Source: Saccharothrix espanaensis DSM 44229 (GTDB taxonomy: Bacteria; Actinomycetota; Actinomycetes; Mycobacteriales; Pseudonocardiaceae). Taken from it: a stretch of DNA of 64,000 nt. This document shows, one piece after another, positions 8,667-17,574 of this stretch. Below the pieces are notes generated by a model, which saw only the letters and a list, made by a program, of their open reading frames with translations, was not told the DNA's origin and did not search any database. The translations under genes and the position numbers were made by a program. The stretch lies in assembly GCF_000328705.1 (NCBI RefSeq), contig NC_019673.1, positions 7,327,501-7,391,500 on the forward strand, written 5' to 3'. Each line of letters opens with the position of its first letter. Within the stretch, counting starts at the first letter, position 1.

Positions 8667-9679
8667 GGGGCTACTCCAACGGTGGACAGGCCGGTGGTCT
8701 CCGGCAGGCCGAGTGCGAGGTTCATGCACTGCACCGCGGCGCCCGCGGTGCCCTTCGCCAGGTTGTCCACCGCGGCGACGACCACCAGTCGGTTCAGGTC
8801 GGCGTCGACGGTGACCTGGAGCTGCACGGCGTTCGAGCCGAGCACCGCGCCCGTGGTCGGCCAGTGGCCTTCCGGCAGCAGGTGCACGAACGGCTCGTCG
8901 GCGTACGCCTTCTCGTAGACGGCGCGGACGTCGGCGGCGGGGTCGGTCAGGGTGGCCGAGCAGGTGGCCAGGATGCCGCGCGGCAGCGGCGCGAGGACGG
9001 GCGTGAACGACACCTTGACGGGCCGGCCCGCGACCTTGGACAGGTTCTGGGTGATCTCGGGGGTGTGCCGGTGCGTGCCGCCGACGCCGTACGCGCTCAG
9101 CGAGCCCATCACCTCGGAGCCGAGCAGGTTCGGCTTGAGCGACTTGCCCGCGCCGGACGTGCCGGACACCGCGACCACCGTCACCTCGGGTTCGACCAGG
9201 CCCAGGGCGGGCGCGAGCGCGAGGGAGGACACGGTCGGGTAGCAGCCGGGGACGGCGACCCGCTTCGCGGTCTTGAGCAGCTCGCGCTGCCCGGGGAGCT
9301 CGGGCAGGCCGTAGGGCCAGCTCCCGGCGTGCGCGCCGCCGTACCAGCGTTCCCAGGCGGCGGGGTCGGTGAGCCGGTGGTCCGCGCCGCAGTCGACCAC
9401 CAGGGTGTCCTCGCCCAGCCGCGCGGCGATCTCGGCCGAGTGGCCGTGGGGCAGGGCGAGGAAGACGACGTCGTGGCCGGCGAGCCGCTCGGCGGTGGTC
9501 TCGGTGAGGGTGCGGTCGGCGAGCGGGAGCAGGTGCGGTTGGTGGGCCAGCAGCGGGGTGCCCGCGTTGCCGCCGGCGGTCAGCGCGCCGATCTCGACCC
9601 CCGGGTGGCCGAGCAGGAGGCGCAGCAGCTCGCCCCCGGCGTACCCGCTGGCTCCGGCGACCGCGATCCGTACCGTCAT
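8663..9679 (-). CDS. argC: N-acetyl-gamma-glutamyl-phosphate reductase
   Basis: NADPH-dependent reduction of N-acetylglutamyl phosphate, first gene of the arg operon. The 338-residue protein begins with the nucleotide-binding motif GASGYAGGE and has the catalytic cysteine in VPGCYPT and the VSGTSGAGKS region. I chose the ATG at 9679 because MTVRIAVAGASGY is the family N-terminus. An open extension to 9802 has no such support and would run across the ARG-box-like palindromes. Confidence 0.96.
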   Translation of the reverse strand: MTVRIAVAGASGYAGGELLRLLLGHPGVEIGALTAGGNAGTPLLAHQPHLLPLADRTLTETTAERLAGHDVVFLALPHGHSAEIAARLGEDTLVVDCGADHRLTDPAAWERWYGGAHAGSWPYGLPELPGQRELLKTAKRVAVPGCYPTVSSLALAPALGLVEPEVTVVAVSGTSGAGKSLKPNLLGSEVMGSLSAYGVGGTHRHTPEITQNLSKVAGRPVKVSFTPVLAPLPRGILATCSATLTDPAADVRAVYEKAYADEPFVHLLPEGHWPTTGAVLGSNAVQLQVTVDADLNRLVVVAAVDNLAKGTAGAAVQCMNLALGLPETTGLSTVGVAP

Positions 9680-9705
9680 ACGGATAAGTATGCACGCTTG
9701 TGCAT
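9673..9705 (-). promoter_or_regulatory. Candidate ARG boxes at the argC start
   Basis: Two adjoining imperfect palindromes. ATGCAC-N4-GTGCAT at 9690-9705 is a perfect 6-4-6 inverted repeat. CGTGCATAC-N6-GTATGACG at about 9674-9696 overlaps it and the argC start codon. Pairs of TGCATA-type half sites are the expected shape of ArgR targets, and argR is in the same operon. Bound ArgR would block both transcription start and translation start. The assignment is by shape and position only. Confidence 0.6.
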
Positions 9706-9974
9706 CGTCACTCAAACCGTTTTGTCGGCCAGACCACACCCGGTGTGCACCGGTCGACACCGCCGCGTGACCGACTTGGTTCGCATCGTCCGGGTCCGAC
9801 ACCAGACGGGATGTGGACCGGACTTCGGCGGCAGGAAATCGGAGGAGGCGTCACATTCATCGTAGGACGTGCGACGGCGGGTGCGCGAAGCCCTGGCCGA
9901 CGCGCCGGCCCGCCGGCCCGCAGCCGGGCGGCGTGGAGCTGCCGCGCCGAGGACCCCGACGCGGACCAGCGCGG
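9706..9974. other. Intergenic region between argC and a methyltransferase
   Basis: Gene-free apart from the arg operon promoter zone next to the ARG boxes. I see no convincing coding region, hairpin or repeat in the rest. Confidence 0.5.
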
Positions 9975-10697
9975 CTAGCCGGGCGTCGCGACGGTGATGA
10001 TCTCGGGGCTGTCCGGGGTGAAGCCGCCGCCGGCCCAGTCGCCGCGCCGGTCGGCCACCCGCAGACCCGCCTCGCCCAGGAACGCGTCCAGCCGGTCGGC
10101 GTCGAGGAACCGCAGGGTGCTGCGGCTCGCGTCGGACCAGCCCGGCGCGGCCCAGGACTGGGTGAACGTGACCAGGTCGCCCGCCACCTCGTGCACCTCG
10201 GTCGTCACCCGCACGACCTCGCCGCCGGCCGTGACGTCGACGGCGTGCTCCGGCGTCCACCGCTCCCAGGCGCGCGCGGCCGGGTTGCGGGTCTCGAACA
10301 CGAACCGGCCGTCGTCGGCGAGCGCGGCGCGGATGCCGTGCAGCGCGGTGCGCAGCTCGTCGTCGCCGACGTAGACCTGGAACGCGTGCCCGGTCATGAC
10401 GACCAGGTCGAACTCCCGGTGCCACGAGGTGGTGGCGAGTTCCCCGAGCACCCACTCGACGTCCGTCCGCCGGCGCGCCTGCGCGAGCATCCCCTCCGCC
10501 GGGTCGAGGCCGCACAGGCGTCCGGTGTGCCCGGCGGCGCGCGCCAGGCGCAGCAGCTCGCCGGTGCCGCAGCCGACGTCGAGGACGGATCGGGCGGACA
10601 TCACCAGTGGCAGGTAGAACGCGAAGTCCCGGCGGCCGGCGCAGAACTCGTCGTAGCGGGCGGCCAGGGCGGGATCGGCGAACAGTCGGTCGACCAT
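9975..10697 (-). CDS. Class I SAM-dependent methyltransferase
   Basis: The 240-residue protein has the Rossmann SAM-binding motif VLDVGCGTGELLRLA (about residues 38-52), an acidic motif II CGLDPAEGML and the post-motif FDLVVMTGHAFQ. The C-terminal half resembles small-molecule methyltransferases of the UbiE/type-11 class. The substrate is not indicated by neighbours: arg genes on one side, a divergent HAD gene on the other. ATG at 10697, with a GGGTCGCAGG stretch upstream. Confidence 0.85.
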   Translation of the reverse strand: MVDRLFADPALAARYDEFCAGRRDFAFYLPLVMSARSVLDVGCGTGELLRLARAAGHTGRLCGLDPAEGMLAQARRRTDVEWVLGELATTSWHREFDLVVMTGHAFQVYVGDDELRTALHGIRAALADDGRFVFETRNPAARAWERWTPEHAVDVTAGGEVVRVTTEVHEVAGDLVTFTQSWAAPGWSDASRSTLRFLDADRLDAFLGEAGLRVADRRGDWAGGGFTPDSPEIITVATPG

Positions 10698-10742
10698 CCT
10701 GCGACCCTGGCAAACGGCGGTCGCCCGGGTCGAGCGGATTAG

Positions 10743-10748
10743 TAGCGT
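10743..10748 (+). promoter_or_regulatory. -10 element TAGCGT, leaderless start
   Basis: TAGCGT lies 7 bases before the ATG of the HAD gene at 10756. Transcription would then start at or within a base or two of the start codon, and no Shine-Dalgarno sequence is present. Confidence 0.5.
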
Positions 10749-10755
10749 CGAGCGC

Positions 10756-11391
10756 ATGAGAGCGGTGATCTTCGACTGGCGGGGCACGCTGGTGCTCGCG
10801 CCGACGTTCCGGGGTTGGGTGACCGAGGCGCTGCGGCGGGCGGGGCGCGACGCGGCGGCCGTGGACGACGTCGTGCGGCGGTTGGTGGAGGACCGGCTGG
10901 ACGTGCCGGGCGTGGACGCGGACGCGGCGCTGCACCGCGAGACGTACTACCGGGGGTTCGCGGCGGCGGGCATCGACGACGAACTGGCCGACGCGCTGTA
11001 CGCGGTGGAGTCCGACCCGGCGTTCAACCCGTTCGCGGTGGACGCGCCGGCGACGCTGATCGCGTTGCGGGACGCCGGCATCCGGGTCGGGGTGCTCAGC
11101 GACATCCACTTCGACCTGCGGCCGATGTTCGACGGGCTGCCGGTGGACTCGTTCGTGCTGTCGTTCGAGCACGGCGTGGTCAAGCCCGATCCGGCCATCT
11201 TCCGGATCGCGCTGGCCGAGCTGGGCACCGAGCCCGGCGAGACCCTGATGGTCGGCGACCGCTCGACGCACGACGGGGCGGCCGTGGAGGTCGGCATGCC
11301 GACCCTGTTGGTGCCGCCGCTGCGGGACGTGCGTGACGCGCGTCTCCACCTCGTCACCAATCTAATGGTTGGAACCGGCAGCAACCGTTAG
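10756..11391 (+). CDS. HAD-superfamily hydrolase with DWRGT motif
   Basis: A 211-residue HAD subfamily IA protein. Motif I is D7-W-R9-G-T: the nucleophilic Asp is present but the usual second Asp (acid/base) is Arg. Motif II is VLSD, motif III the lysine in VVKPDPAIF and motif IV GDRSTHDG. A cap domain occupies about residues 15-90. Many actinobacterial relatives share DWRGTL, so this is probably a natural subfamily whose general acid is supplied differently or which is not a classical phosphatase. Its substrate is unknown. It probably has a leaderless mRNA. Confidence 0.85.
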   Translation: MRAVIFDWRGTLVLAPTFRGWVTEALRRAGRDAAAVDDVVRRLVEDRLDVPGVDADAALHRETYYRGFAAAGIDDELADALYAVESDPAFNPFAVDAPATLIALRDAGIRVGVLSDIHFDLRPMFDGLPVDSFVLSFEHGVVKPDPAIFRIALAELGTEPGETLMVGDRSTHDGAAVEVGMPTLLVPPLRDVRDARLHLVTNLMVGTGSNR

Positions 11392-11392
11392 G

Positions 11393-11398
11393 TAGCGT
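11393..11398 (+). promoter_or_regulatory. -10 element TAGCGT, leaderless start
   Basis: TAGCGT lies 6 bases before the ATG at 11405, the same arrangement as at the HAD gene. There is no Shine-Dalgarno sequence. Confidence 0.5.
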
Positions 11399-11404
11399 GG
11401 CGGC

Positions 11405-12244
11405 ATGGCCCTCCCCCAGGTGTTCCACAGGCAGGTCGAGGTCGACGGCGTCCGGGTCTTCTACCGGGAGGCCGGGCCCGTCGACGCGCCCACGTTGTTG
11501 CTGCTGCACGGGTTCCCGACCACCTCGCACCAGTTCCGCCGGCTGATCGACGCCCTGGGCACCCGGTACCACCTCCTCGCGCCCGACTACCCGGGCTTCG
11601 GCCACAGCGCGGACCTCGACCGGCACACGTTCGACCGGCTCGCGGACGTGGTCGAGGGGTTCGTCCGGGCACTCGGGCCGACCCGGTTCGCGCTCTACGC
11701 GTTCGACTACGGCGGCCCGGTCGGCTTCCGGGTCGCGACCAGGCACCCGGAGTGGATCACCGGCCTGGTCGTGCAGAACGCCAACGCCTACGAGGAGGGC
11801 CTGTCCGACGACGCCCGGCAGTTCATCGCCAACCGCGACCCGGAGGTGGCGCGCGGCCTGCTGACGCTGCCGTTCACCAGGGCGCAGTACGAGAGCGGCA
11901 CCGCCGACCCCACCCTGGTCGACCCCGGCAACTGGACCCTCGACCAACTGCTCGTGGAACTGCCCGGCCGGGCCGACGTCCAGGTCGAGCTGGCGCTGGA
12001 CTACCACAGCAACGTGGCGCGCTACCCCGAGTGGCAGGAGTGGCTGCGCACCCACCGACCACCGACGCTGATCACGTGGGGCCGCAACGACGGGTTCTTC
12101 ACCGAAGCGGGCGCGAAGGCGTACCTGCGGGACGTGCCGAACGCCGAGCTGCACCTGTTCGACACGGGCCACTTCGCCTTGGAGGAGCACGTCACCGAGA
12201 TCGCGCCGCTCATCGCGGACTTCCTCGACCGCCTACCGGCGTGA
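11405..12244 (+). CDS. Alpha/beta hydrolase, epoxide hydrolase/dehalogenase type
   Basis: A 279-residue alpha/beta hydrolase. It has the oxyanion motif HGFPTTSHQ (about 36-44), DYPGFGHS, a nucleophile elbow FDYGGPVG with Asp as nucleophile, and the catalytic His in DTGHFALEEH near the C-terminus. An Asp nucleophile means a covalent alkyl-enzyme ester, as in epoxide hydrolases and haloalkane dehalogenases, not a Ser esterase. A helical cap lies between the elbow and the His. The choice between epoxide and haloalkane substrate is open. The gene converges on sthA across a hairpin. Confidence 0.88.
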   Translation: MALPQVFHRQVEVDGVRVFYREAGPVDAPTLLLLHGFPTTSHQFRRLIDALGTRYHLLAPDYPGFGHSADLDRHTFDRLADVVEGFVRALGPTRFALYAFDYGGPVGFRVATRHPEWITGLVVQNANAYEEGLSDDARQFIANRDPEVARGLLTLPFTRAQYESGTADPTLVDPGNWTLDQLLVELPGRADVQVELALDYHSNVARYPEWQEWLRTHRPPTLITWGRNDGFFTEAGAKAYLRDVPNAELHLFDTGHFALEEHVTEIAPLIADFLDRLPA

Positions 12245-12246
12245 CA

Positions 12247-12271
12247 GCCGGCGGACCCGGGGTCCGCCGGC
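12247..12271. terminator. Bidirectional hairpin between hydrolase and sthA
   Basis: A 12-bp arm GCCGGCGGACCC is followed almost at once by its exact reverse complement, between two convergent stop codons. There is no U-tract, as usual in high-GC actinobacteria. Confidence 0.7.
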
Positions 12272-12280
12272 CGGCCGGGG

Positions 12281-13693
12281 TCACCCGCCGAAGCGGTCCA
12301 GGGCGCGGATCTTGTTGGTCACGTCCAGCGCCGCCACCTTGTACGCCTCGGACAGCGTCGGGTAGTTGAACACCGTGTCCACCAGGTAGTCCACCGTGCC
12401 GCCGCACGCCATCACGGCCTGTCCGATGTGGACCAGGTCGGTCGCGCCGGTGCCGAACAGGTGCACGCCCAGCAGCGTGCGGTCCACGGTGGACACCAGG
12501 AGCTTGAGCATCCCGTAGGCGTCGCCGATGATCTGGCCGCGCGCCAGCTCCCGGTACCGCGCCAGGCCGACCTCGTAAGGCACCGCCGAGGACGTCAGCT
12601 CGGCTTCGGTCGCGCCGCAGTAGGAGATCTCCGGGATGGTGTAGATGCCGATCGGCTGGAGCGCGGCCAGCTCCCGCGCCGACTCGCCGAACGCGTGGTA
12701 GGCCGCGAGCCGGCCCTGGTCCATGGACGTGGCGGCCAGCGCCGGGAAGCCGATCACGTCGCCCACCGCGTAGATGTGCTCCACCGGCGTGCGGTAGTGC
12801 TCGTCCACGCTGAGCCGGCCCCGGTTGTCCGCGACCAGGCCGGCGGCTGCGAGGTTCAGCTCCTCGGTCGAGCCCTGCCGGCCCGCCGAGTACATCACCG
12901 CGGCGGCCGGGATGCGCTTGCCGCTGGCCAGCGTCGTCACCGTGCCGCTCTCCGAGACCTTGACGTCGACCACCTTCTCGCCGAACCGGAAGGTCACCGC
13001 CTGGTCGCGCAGGTGGAACTTCAGCGACTCGACGATCTCCGGGTCGCAGAACTCGAGCATCCGCTCGCGCTGCTCGACCACGGTCACCCGGCTGCCCAGC
13101 GCCGCGAACATCGAGGCGTACTCGATGCCGATCACGCCCGCGCCCACCACCACCAGCGAGGACGGGATCTCCTCCAGCGCCAGCACCTCGTCGGAGTCGA
13201 GCACCCGCTCCTCGTCGAAGTCGACCTGCGGCGGTCGGGCGGGACGGGTGCCGGTGGCGATCACGACCTTCTCCGCGCTCACCGTGTGGTGCTCGCCCCG
13301 GTGCGCGCCCTGCACGGCCACGGTGTGCGGGTCGACGAACCGCGCGGTGCCGGTGAGCAGGTCGACCTGGTTGCGGTGCAGCTGCGCCCGCACGACCTGG
13401 ACCTCGCGCCCGATCACGTGCTGGGTGCGGGCGAACAGGTCGGAGATCGTGATGTCCTTCTTGACCCGGTAGTCCGCGCCGTACAGCTCGCGCTGGCTCA
13501 TGCCGGTCAGGAACATGACGGCTTCGCGGAGCGTCTTCGACGGGATGGTGCCGGTGTTCACGCACACCCCGCCGACCATGTCCGCCTTGTCGACGATCGC
13601 GACCCGCTTGCCGAGCTTGGCGCCCGCGATGGCCGCCTTCTGGCCGCCCGGACCGGATCCGATGACGACCAGGTCGTAGTCGTACTCGCTCAT
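12281..13693 (-). CDS. sthA: Soluble NAD(P)+ transhydrogenase
   Basis: The 470-residue flavoprotein balances NADPH and NADH pools. It has the FAD motif VIGSGPGGQKAAI near the N-terminus, the second dinucleotide motif VVGAGVIGIEYASMF, YAVGDVIGFPALA and the C-terminal dimerisation domain. The redox region GVCVNTGTIPSKTLREA has one Cys where dithiol reductases have two, which is typical of SthA and separates it from lipoamide dehydrogenase and mercuric reductase. ATG at 13693; an open upstream extension lacks family sequence. Confidence 0.93.
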   Translation of the reverse strand: MSEYDYDLVVIGSGPGGQKAAIAGAKLGKRVAIVDKADMVGGVCVNTGTIPSKTLREAVMFLTGMSQRELYGADYRVKKDITISDLFARTQHVIGREVQVVRAQLHRNQVDLLTGTARFVDPHTVAVQGAHRGEHHTVSAEKVVIATGTRPARPPQVDFDEERVLDSDEVLALEEIPSSLVVVGAGVIGIEYASMFAALGSRVTVVEQRERMLEFCDPEIVESLKFHLRDQAVTFRFGEKVVDVKVSESGTVTTLASGKRIPAAAVMYSAGRQGSTEELNLAAAGLVADNRGRLSVDEHYRTPVEHIYAVGDVIGFPALAATSMDQGRLAAYHAFGESARELAALQPIGIYTIPEISYCGATEAELTSSAVPYEVGLARYRELARGQIIGDAYGMLKLLVSTVDRTLLGVHLFGTGATDLVHIGQAVMACGGTVDYLVDTVFNYPTLSEAYKVAALDVTNKIRALDRFGG

Positions 13694-13734
13694 GCCCGGA
13701 AGCGTCGCACACCCGACCGGCCTGCGGTGGCGCC

Positions 13735-14281
13735 GTGAACGGACTCGCGGCGGCGATCCGGCGGCAGCTCGCCGACGCGGCGGACCCCGCCAAGGCCCCG
13801 CAGGTGCAGCGGTACATGAAGTCGGAGATGCCGTTCCTCGGCGTGGCCAAGTCGGCACGCGCGAAGATCACCCGCGCGGTGTCCGCCGCCCACCCGCCCA
13901 CCTCGCGCGAGCAGTGGCTGGAGTGCGTGCTGGAGCTGTGGCGGGAGGCCGGTTTCCGCGAGGAGCGCTACGCCGCGCTGGAGCGCACCGGCCGGTACCC
14001 GCGGTGGCAGGACCCGACCGTGCTGCCGGTGTACGACGAGCTGGTGGTGACCGGCGCGTGGTGGGACTACGTGGACGAGATCGCCGCGCGGCGGGTCGGC
14101 CCGCTGCTGCGCGACACCGTCGAGGCGAACATCGCCGACCGGCGACTTCTTCCTGCGCAAGGGCATCGGCTGGGCGCTGCGGCAGCACGCCCGGGTCGAC
14201 CCGGGTTGGGTGCGGGCGTTCGTCGACGAGCACCGCGCGCTGTCCCCGCTGTCCCGGCGCGCGGCGCTCAAGCACCTGTGA
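13735..14281 (+). pseudogene. Broken DNA alkylation repair gene (alkD-like)
   Basis: The first 135 residues read as an AlkD-type HEAT-repeat glycosylase (KAPQVQRYMKSEMPFLGV, WLECVLELWREAGFREERYAAL, DELVVTGAWWDYVDEIAA). Two lesions follow. After VGPLLR about 45-50 residues of the family are missing, including the helix with the LWxRR region that supplies active-site residues. At about 14146 the frame shifts by one extra base, and the conserved C-terminus (DFFLRKGIGWALRQ ... LSPLSRRAALKHL) continues in another frame to a TGA at 14281. The original frame runs to 14292 with unrelated sequence. Probably inactive. Confidence 0.85.
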
Positions 14282-14288
14282 ACACGCG

Positions 14289-14786
14289 CTAGCCGCGCGC
14301 GGCCCGGCCGGTGTAGGTGAGCGGGAAGACCGAGTCCTTGCACGCCGGCGGCACGTCCGGGGAGATCTGCACGACCATCTCCACCTCGACCGACCCGGCG
14401 GGCGGGAGCGCCACCGGCTGCGCCATCGGCACGACGGTCAGCACGCCGGACGGGCAGTCCACGACCCGGTTGTGCGCGGCGTCCAGCGGCTGGCCGGGCA
14501 CCGCCTGGAGGGTCAGCACCACGATGTCGACGCTGTTGGGGTTGGACAGCCGGACCCGCCGGGAGCCCTCGCTGCCGGGGGTGAGCTCGACCGGGGCGCC
14601 GGAGATGTCGTTGATCTCGAACGGCTGGAGGTCGGCGACACCCGCCTCGCCGTTGCTGACCGCGTAGGCCATGGCGGGCAGTTCGGGCTCGGGCCAGGTC
14701 AGGTGCATCGCGGCCACCACGGCGGCCCCCACCCCCAGGATGGTCATCGCCACCGCGACTTCCATCCGCGGTCCCAAGCTACGCAT
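14289..14786 (-). CDS. Membrane-anchored exported protein of unknown function
   Basis: The 165-residue protein starts with a short basic segment and one hydrophobic helix (about residues 9-29), followed by an extracytoplasmic domain. That domain resembles a beta-sandwich: PVELTPGSEGSRRVRLSNPN and a later LPPAGSVEVEMVVQ, typical of adhesin-like or pilin-like folds. Two cysteines (about 108 and 145) could form a disulfide. I do not recognise a family. It is convergent with the alkD relic and 8 bases from it. Confidence 0.65.
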   Translation of the reverse strand: MRSLGPRMEVAVAMTILGVGAAVVAAMHLTWPEPELPAMAYAVSNGEAGVADLQPFEINDISGAPVELTPGSEGSRRVRLSNPNSVDIVVLTLQAVPGQPLDAAHNRVVDCPSGVLTVVPMAQPVALPPAGSVEVEMVVQISPDVPPACKDSVFPLTYTGRAARG

Positions 14787-15054
14787 GAGGCAACCTCGCT
14801 ACGACTGCTGCATCAGGCGGTGGGTTCGCCGCTAGCTCCCCGTCGGACCGGCGACCAGACTCGCCCGGCGGTTCATCGCTTCGCCCCTCGGCCCAGCGGG
14901 CCGCGAAACCAATCTTGGAGAACGTTCAACCTCGGCGCAAGAACCAAGCAGACCCGGAAAGACAGGCCCAAAGACCTCTTGACACCTCACGCTGAGTGCT
15001 CTGAACTGCGCGTTCTCGCCCTGTCGGCCACCGAGAACTTCACTCGGCCGGACC
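14787..15054. other. Intergenic region upstream of the exported protein
   Basis: About 270 bases with no supported gene. It must hold the promoter of the gene ending at 14289. I see no clear operator or repeat. Confidence 0.5.
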
Positions 15055-15088
15055 AGTCCCGGGTCCGCACCAGTGCGGGCCCGGGACT
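15055..15088 (-). terminator. pheST transcription terminator
   Basis: AGTCCCGGG and CCCGGGACT arms enclose a second complementary pair (CCGCAC / GTGCGG), giving a long GC-rich hairpin 6 bases beyond the pheT stop. Confidence 0.75.
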
Positions 15089-15093
15089 GTGCG

Positions 15094-17571
15094 TCAGGCT
15101 CTCAACGTCGCGCCGAACCGGTCGGCGGCGGTCGCCAGGGCCGCGTCGCGCGCCGCCGTGGCCTCCTCGACGGTCAGCGTCCGGTCCGGCGCGCGCAACC
15201 GCAGCGCGTAGGCCAGCGAGCGCTTGCCCCCGCCGACCTGCTCGCCGGTGAACACGTCGAACAGCCGCAGGTCCTCCAGCAGCTCGCCGGCGCCGTCGCG
15301 CAGCGCCCGCGCCACCTCGGCGGCGGGCACCGCGGCGTCCACCACCACGGCCACGTCCAGCAGGACCGGCGGGTAGGCCGACACGACCGGCGCGGGCCGG
15401 TGGTCGACCAGCGGCAGCGCGTCGAGGTCCAGCTCGAACGCCACCGCGCGCTTGGGCAGCCCGAGCGCCTCCACGACCTTCGGGTGCAGCTCGCCCGCGT
15501 GACCCACCGGCCAGTCGCCCACCCGCAGCTCGGCGCACCGGCCCGGGTGCCACGGCGCCAGGTCCGACGCCACGACGGTCAGCTCCACGCCGTACGCCGC
15601 GCCGACCAGCCGCGCGGCCTGCACCGCGTCCGCCCAGTCCGCCGCACGGCCCGCGCCCCACCAGCCGGCCGACTCGCGCCGGCCCGCCAAGACACCGGCC
15701 ACGTGCACCGGCTGCCGCGGCAGCGCGGCGTCCAGCGACGCCACCACCTCGGCCGACGGCCGCTCGCCGATCCCGACCTCGGGCACCGGCACCTGCTGCG
15801 CGCGCGGCAACGTCACCTGCGCGACCGCGTAGAGCGCCACGTCCTTGGCGCCGCGCGCCAGGTTGCGCTGCAAGGTCTCCAGCAGCCCCGGCACCAGCGT
15901 GGTGGCCAGCGCGTGCTTGTCCGACTCCAGCGGGTTGAGCACGCTGACCGTCCGGCGGCGCACGTCGTCGGCGGGCAGCCCGAGCGCGTCGAACACCGGC
16001 GGCGCGAGGAACGGGAACGGCTTGACCTCGACGAACCCGTTCTCGGCCAGCGCGCGCGACACCGTCCGGCGGCGCCGCTGCCGCTCGGTCAGCCCGCGAC
16101 CGGCGGGCACCGGCGGCAGCGTGGAGGGGATCGTGTCGTAGCCCTCCAGCCGCAGCACCTCCTCGACCAGGTCGGCGGGCTGGGTGAGGTCGGCCCGCCA
16201 GGTCGGCGGCACGGCGGTGACCTGGGTCGAGCCGTCGTCGCCGGTGCTCACCTCGACCAGGCAGCCGATCTGGCCCAGCCGGCGGGCCGTGACGCCGCGC
16301 GCGTAGCGCACGCCGGCCACCCGGTCGGGCAGGTCGATCGGCATCGTCACCGGGGAGGGCGGCGCGGGCTTGCCCACGTCGGTGCGGCCGGGCCGGATGC
16401 TCCCCTCGGCGAGCAGGTGCAGCAGCCGCGCGGCGCGCTCCAGCGCGACCGGGGCCAGCGCCGGGTCCACGGTCCGCTCGAACCGCTTGGCCGCCTCGGA
16501 GGGCAGCTTGTGCCGCCGCACGGTCCGCGCGATCGACTTCGGGTCCCAGTTCGCGGCTTCCAGCAGGATGTCCGTGCTGGTGTCGCGGACCTCGGTGGAC
16601 GCGCCGCCCATGACGCCGGCCAGCGAGATCACGCCGCTGTCGTCGGCGATCACGACGTCGTCCGGGTCCAGCGCGCGCACCGACTCGTCCAGCGTGGTCA
16701 GCTTCTCGCCCGCGGTCGCCCGGCGGACCACGAGCCCGCCCCGGACCGCGGCCGCGTCGAACGCGTGCAGCGGCTGGCCGAGCTCCAGCATCACGTAGTT
16801 GGTCACGTCGACCGGCAGCGAGATGGACCGGATGCCCGCGAGCATCAGCCGCCGGCGCATCCACCACGGCGTGGGCGCGGTCGGGTCGACCCCGGTCACC
16901 CGCCGGGCCACGAACCGGGAGCACCCGGTCGGGTCCTCGATGTGCACGGGCAGCACCTCGCCCTCGCCCTCCGGCACCTCGGCCAGGCCGGGGTCGCCGA
17001 ACGGCACGTCGAACGCGCACGAGATCTCGCGTGCCAGACCGCGCACCGAGAACGCGTAGCCGCGGTCGGGGGTGGGCGCCAGCTCGATCACCGTGTCGCC
17101 CAGGCCGAGCAGCTCCCGGGCGTCGTCGCCGGGCTGCGCGGTGCCGCTGGGCAGCACCAGGATGCCCGCGTGGTCGTCGCCCAGGCCCAGCTCGCGGGCC
17201 GAGCAGATCATGCCCTGGCTGATCCGGCCGTAGGTCTTGCGCTCGGCGATGGCGAAGTCGCCGGGCAGCACCGCGCCGGGCAGCGCCACCACGACGGTGT
17301 CGCCCTCCACGAAGTTGCGCGCGCCGCAGATGACGGAGTTGACCTGGTCGGGGCCCACCTCGACCCGGCAGTACCGGATCGGCTTCTTGAACTCGGTCAG
17401 CTCCTCGACCTCGACCACGCGGCCCGCGACGAGCGGCCCGGTGACGGTGCCCAGGGTGTGGACGTCCTCCACCTCCAGGCCGATCCGCACGAACGCCTCG
17501 GCGATCGCCTCAGGCGTGGGCAGCTCGGCGAACTCGAGGTGCTCGACCAGCCAGGTAACCGGGATACGCAC
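15094..17571 (-). CDS. pheT: Phenylalanyl-tRNA synthetase beta chain
   Basis: At 825 residues this is a full-length bacterial PheT. It has the N-terminal MRIPVTWLVEHL, the tRNA-binding OB-fold (about 40-150, VAGRVVEVEELTEFKKPIRYC), B3/4 editing region, B5 domain, catalytic-like core and the C-terminal anticodon-binding FDX-ACB domain (SAYPPVLLDVAVVV to the end). It forms an alpha2-beta2 enzyme with PheS, which lies 3 bases upstream in the same operon. Confidence 0.97.
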   Translation of the reverse strand: MRIPVTWLVEHLEFAELPTPEAIAEAFVRIGLEVEDVHTLGTVTGPLVAGRVVEVEELTEFKKPIRYCRVEVGPDQVNSVICGARNFVEGDTVVVALPGAVLPGDFAIAERKTYGRISQGMICSARELGLGDDHAGILVLPSGTAQPGDDARELLGLGDTVIELAPTPDRGYAFSVRGLAREISCAFDVPFGDPGLAEVPEGEGEVLPVHIEDPTGCSRFVARRVTGVDPTAPTPWWMRRRLMLAGIRSISLPVDVTNYVMLELGQPLHAFDAAAVRGGLVVRRATAGEKLTTLDESVRALDPDDVVIADDSGVISLAGVMGGASTEVRDTSTDILLEAANWDPKSIARTVRRHKLPSEAAKRFERTVDPALAPVALERAARLLHLLAEGSIRPGRTDVGKPAPPSPVTMPIDLPDRVAGVRYARGVTARRLGQIGCLVEVSTGDDGSTQVTAVPPTWRADLTQPADLVEEVLRLEGYDTIPSTLPPVPAGRGLTERQRRRRTVSRALAENGFVEVKPFPFLAPPVFDALGLPADDVRRRTVSVLNPLESDKHALATTLVPGLLETLQRNLARGAKDVALYAVAQVTLPRAQQVPVPEVGIGERPSAEVVASLDAALPRQPVHVAGVLAGRRESAGWWGAGRAADWADAVQAARLVGAAYGVELTVVASDLAPWHPGRCAELRVGDWPVGHAGELHPKVVEALGLPKRAVAFELDLDALPLVDHRPAPVVSAYPPVLLDVAVVVDAAVPAAEVARALRDGAGELLEDLRLFDVFTGEQVGGGKRSLAYALRLRAPDRTLTVEEATAARDAALATAADRFGATLRA

Positions 17572-17574
17572 CGG

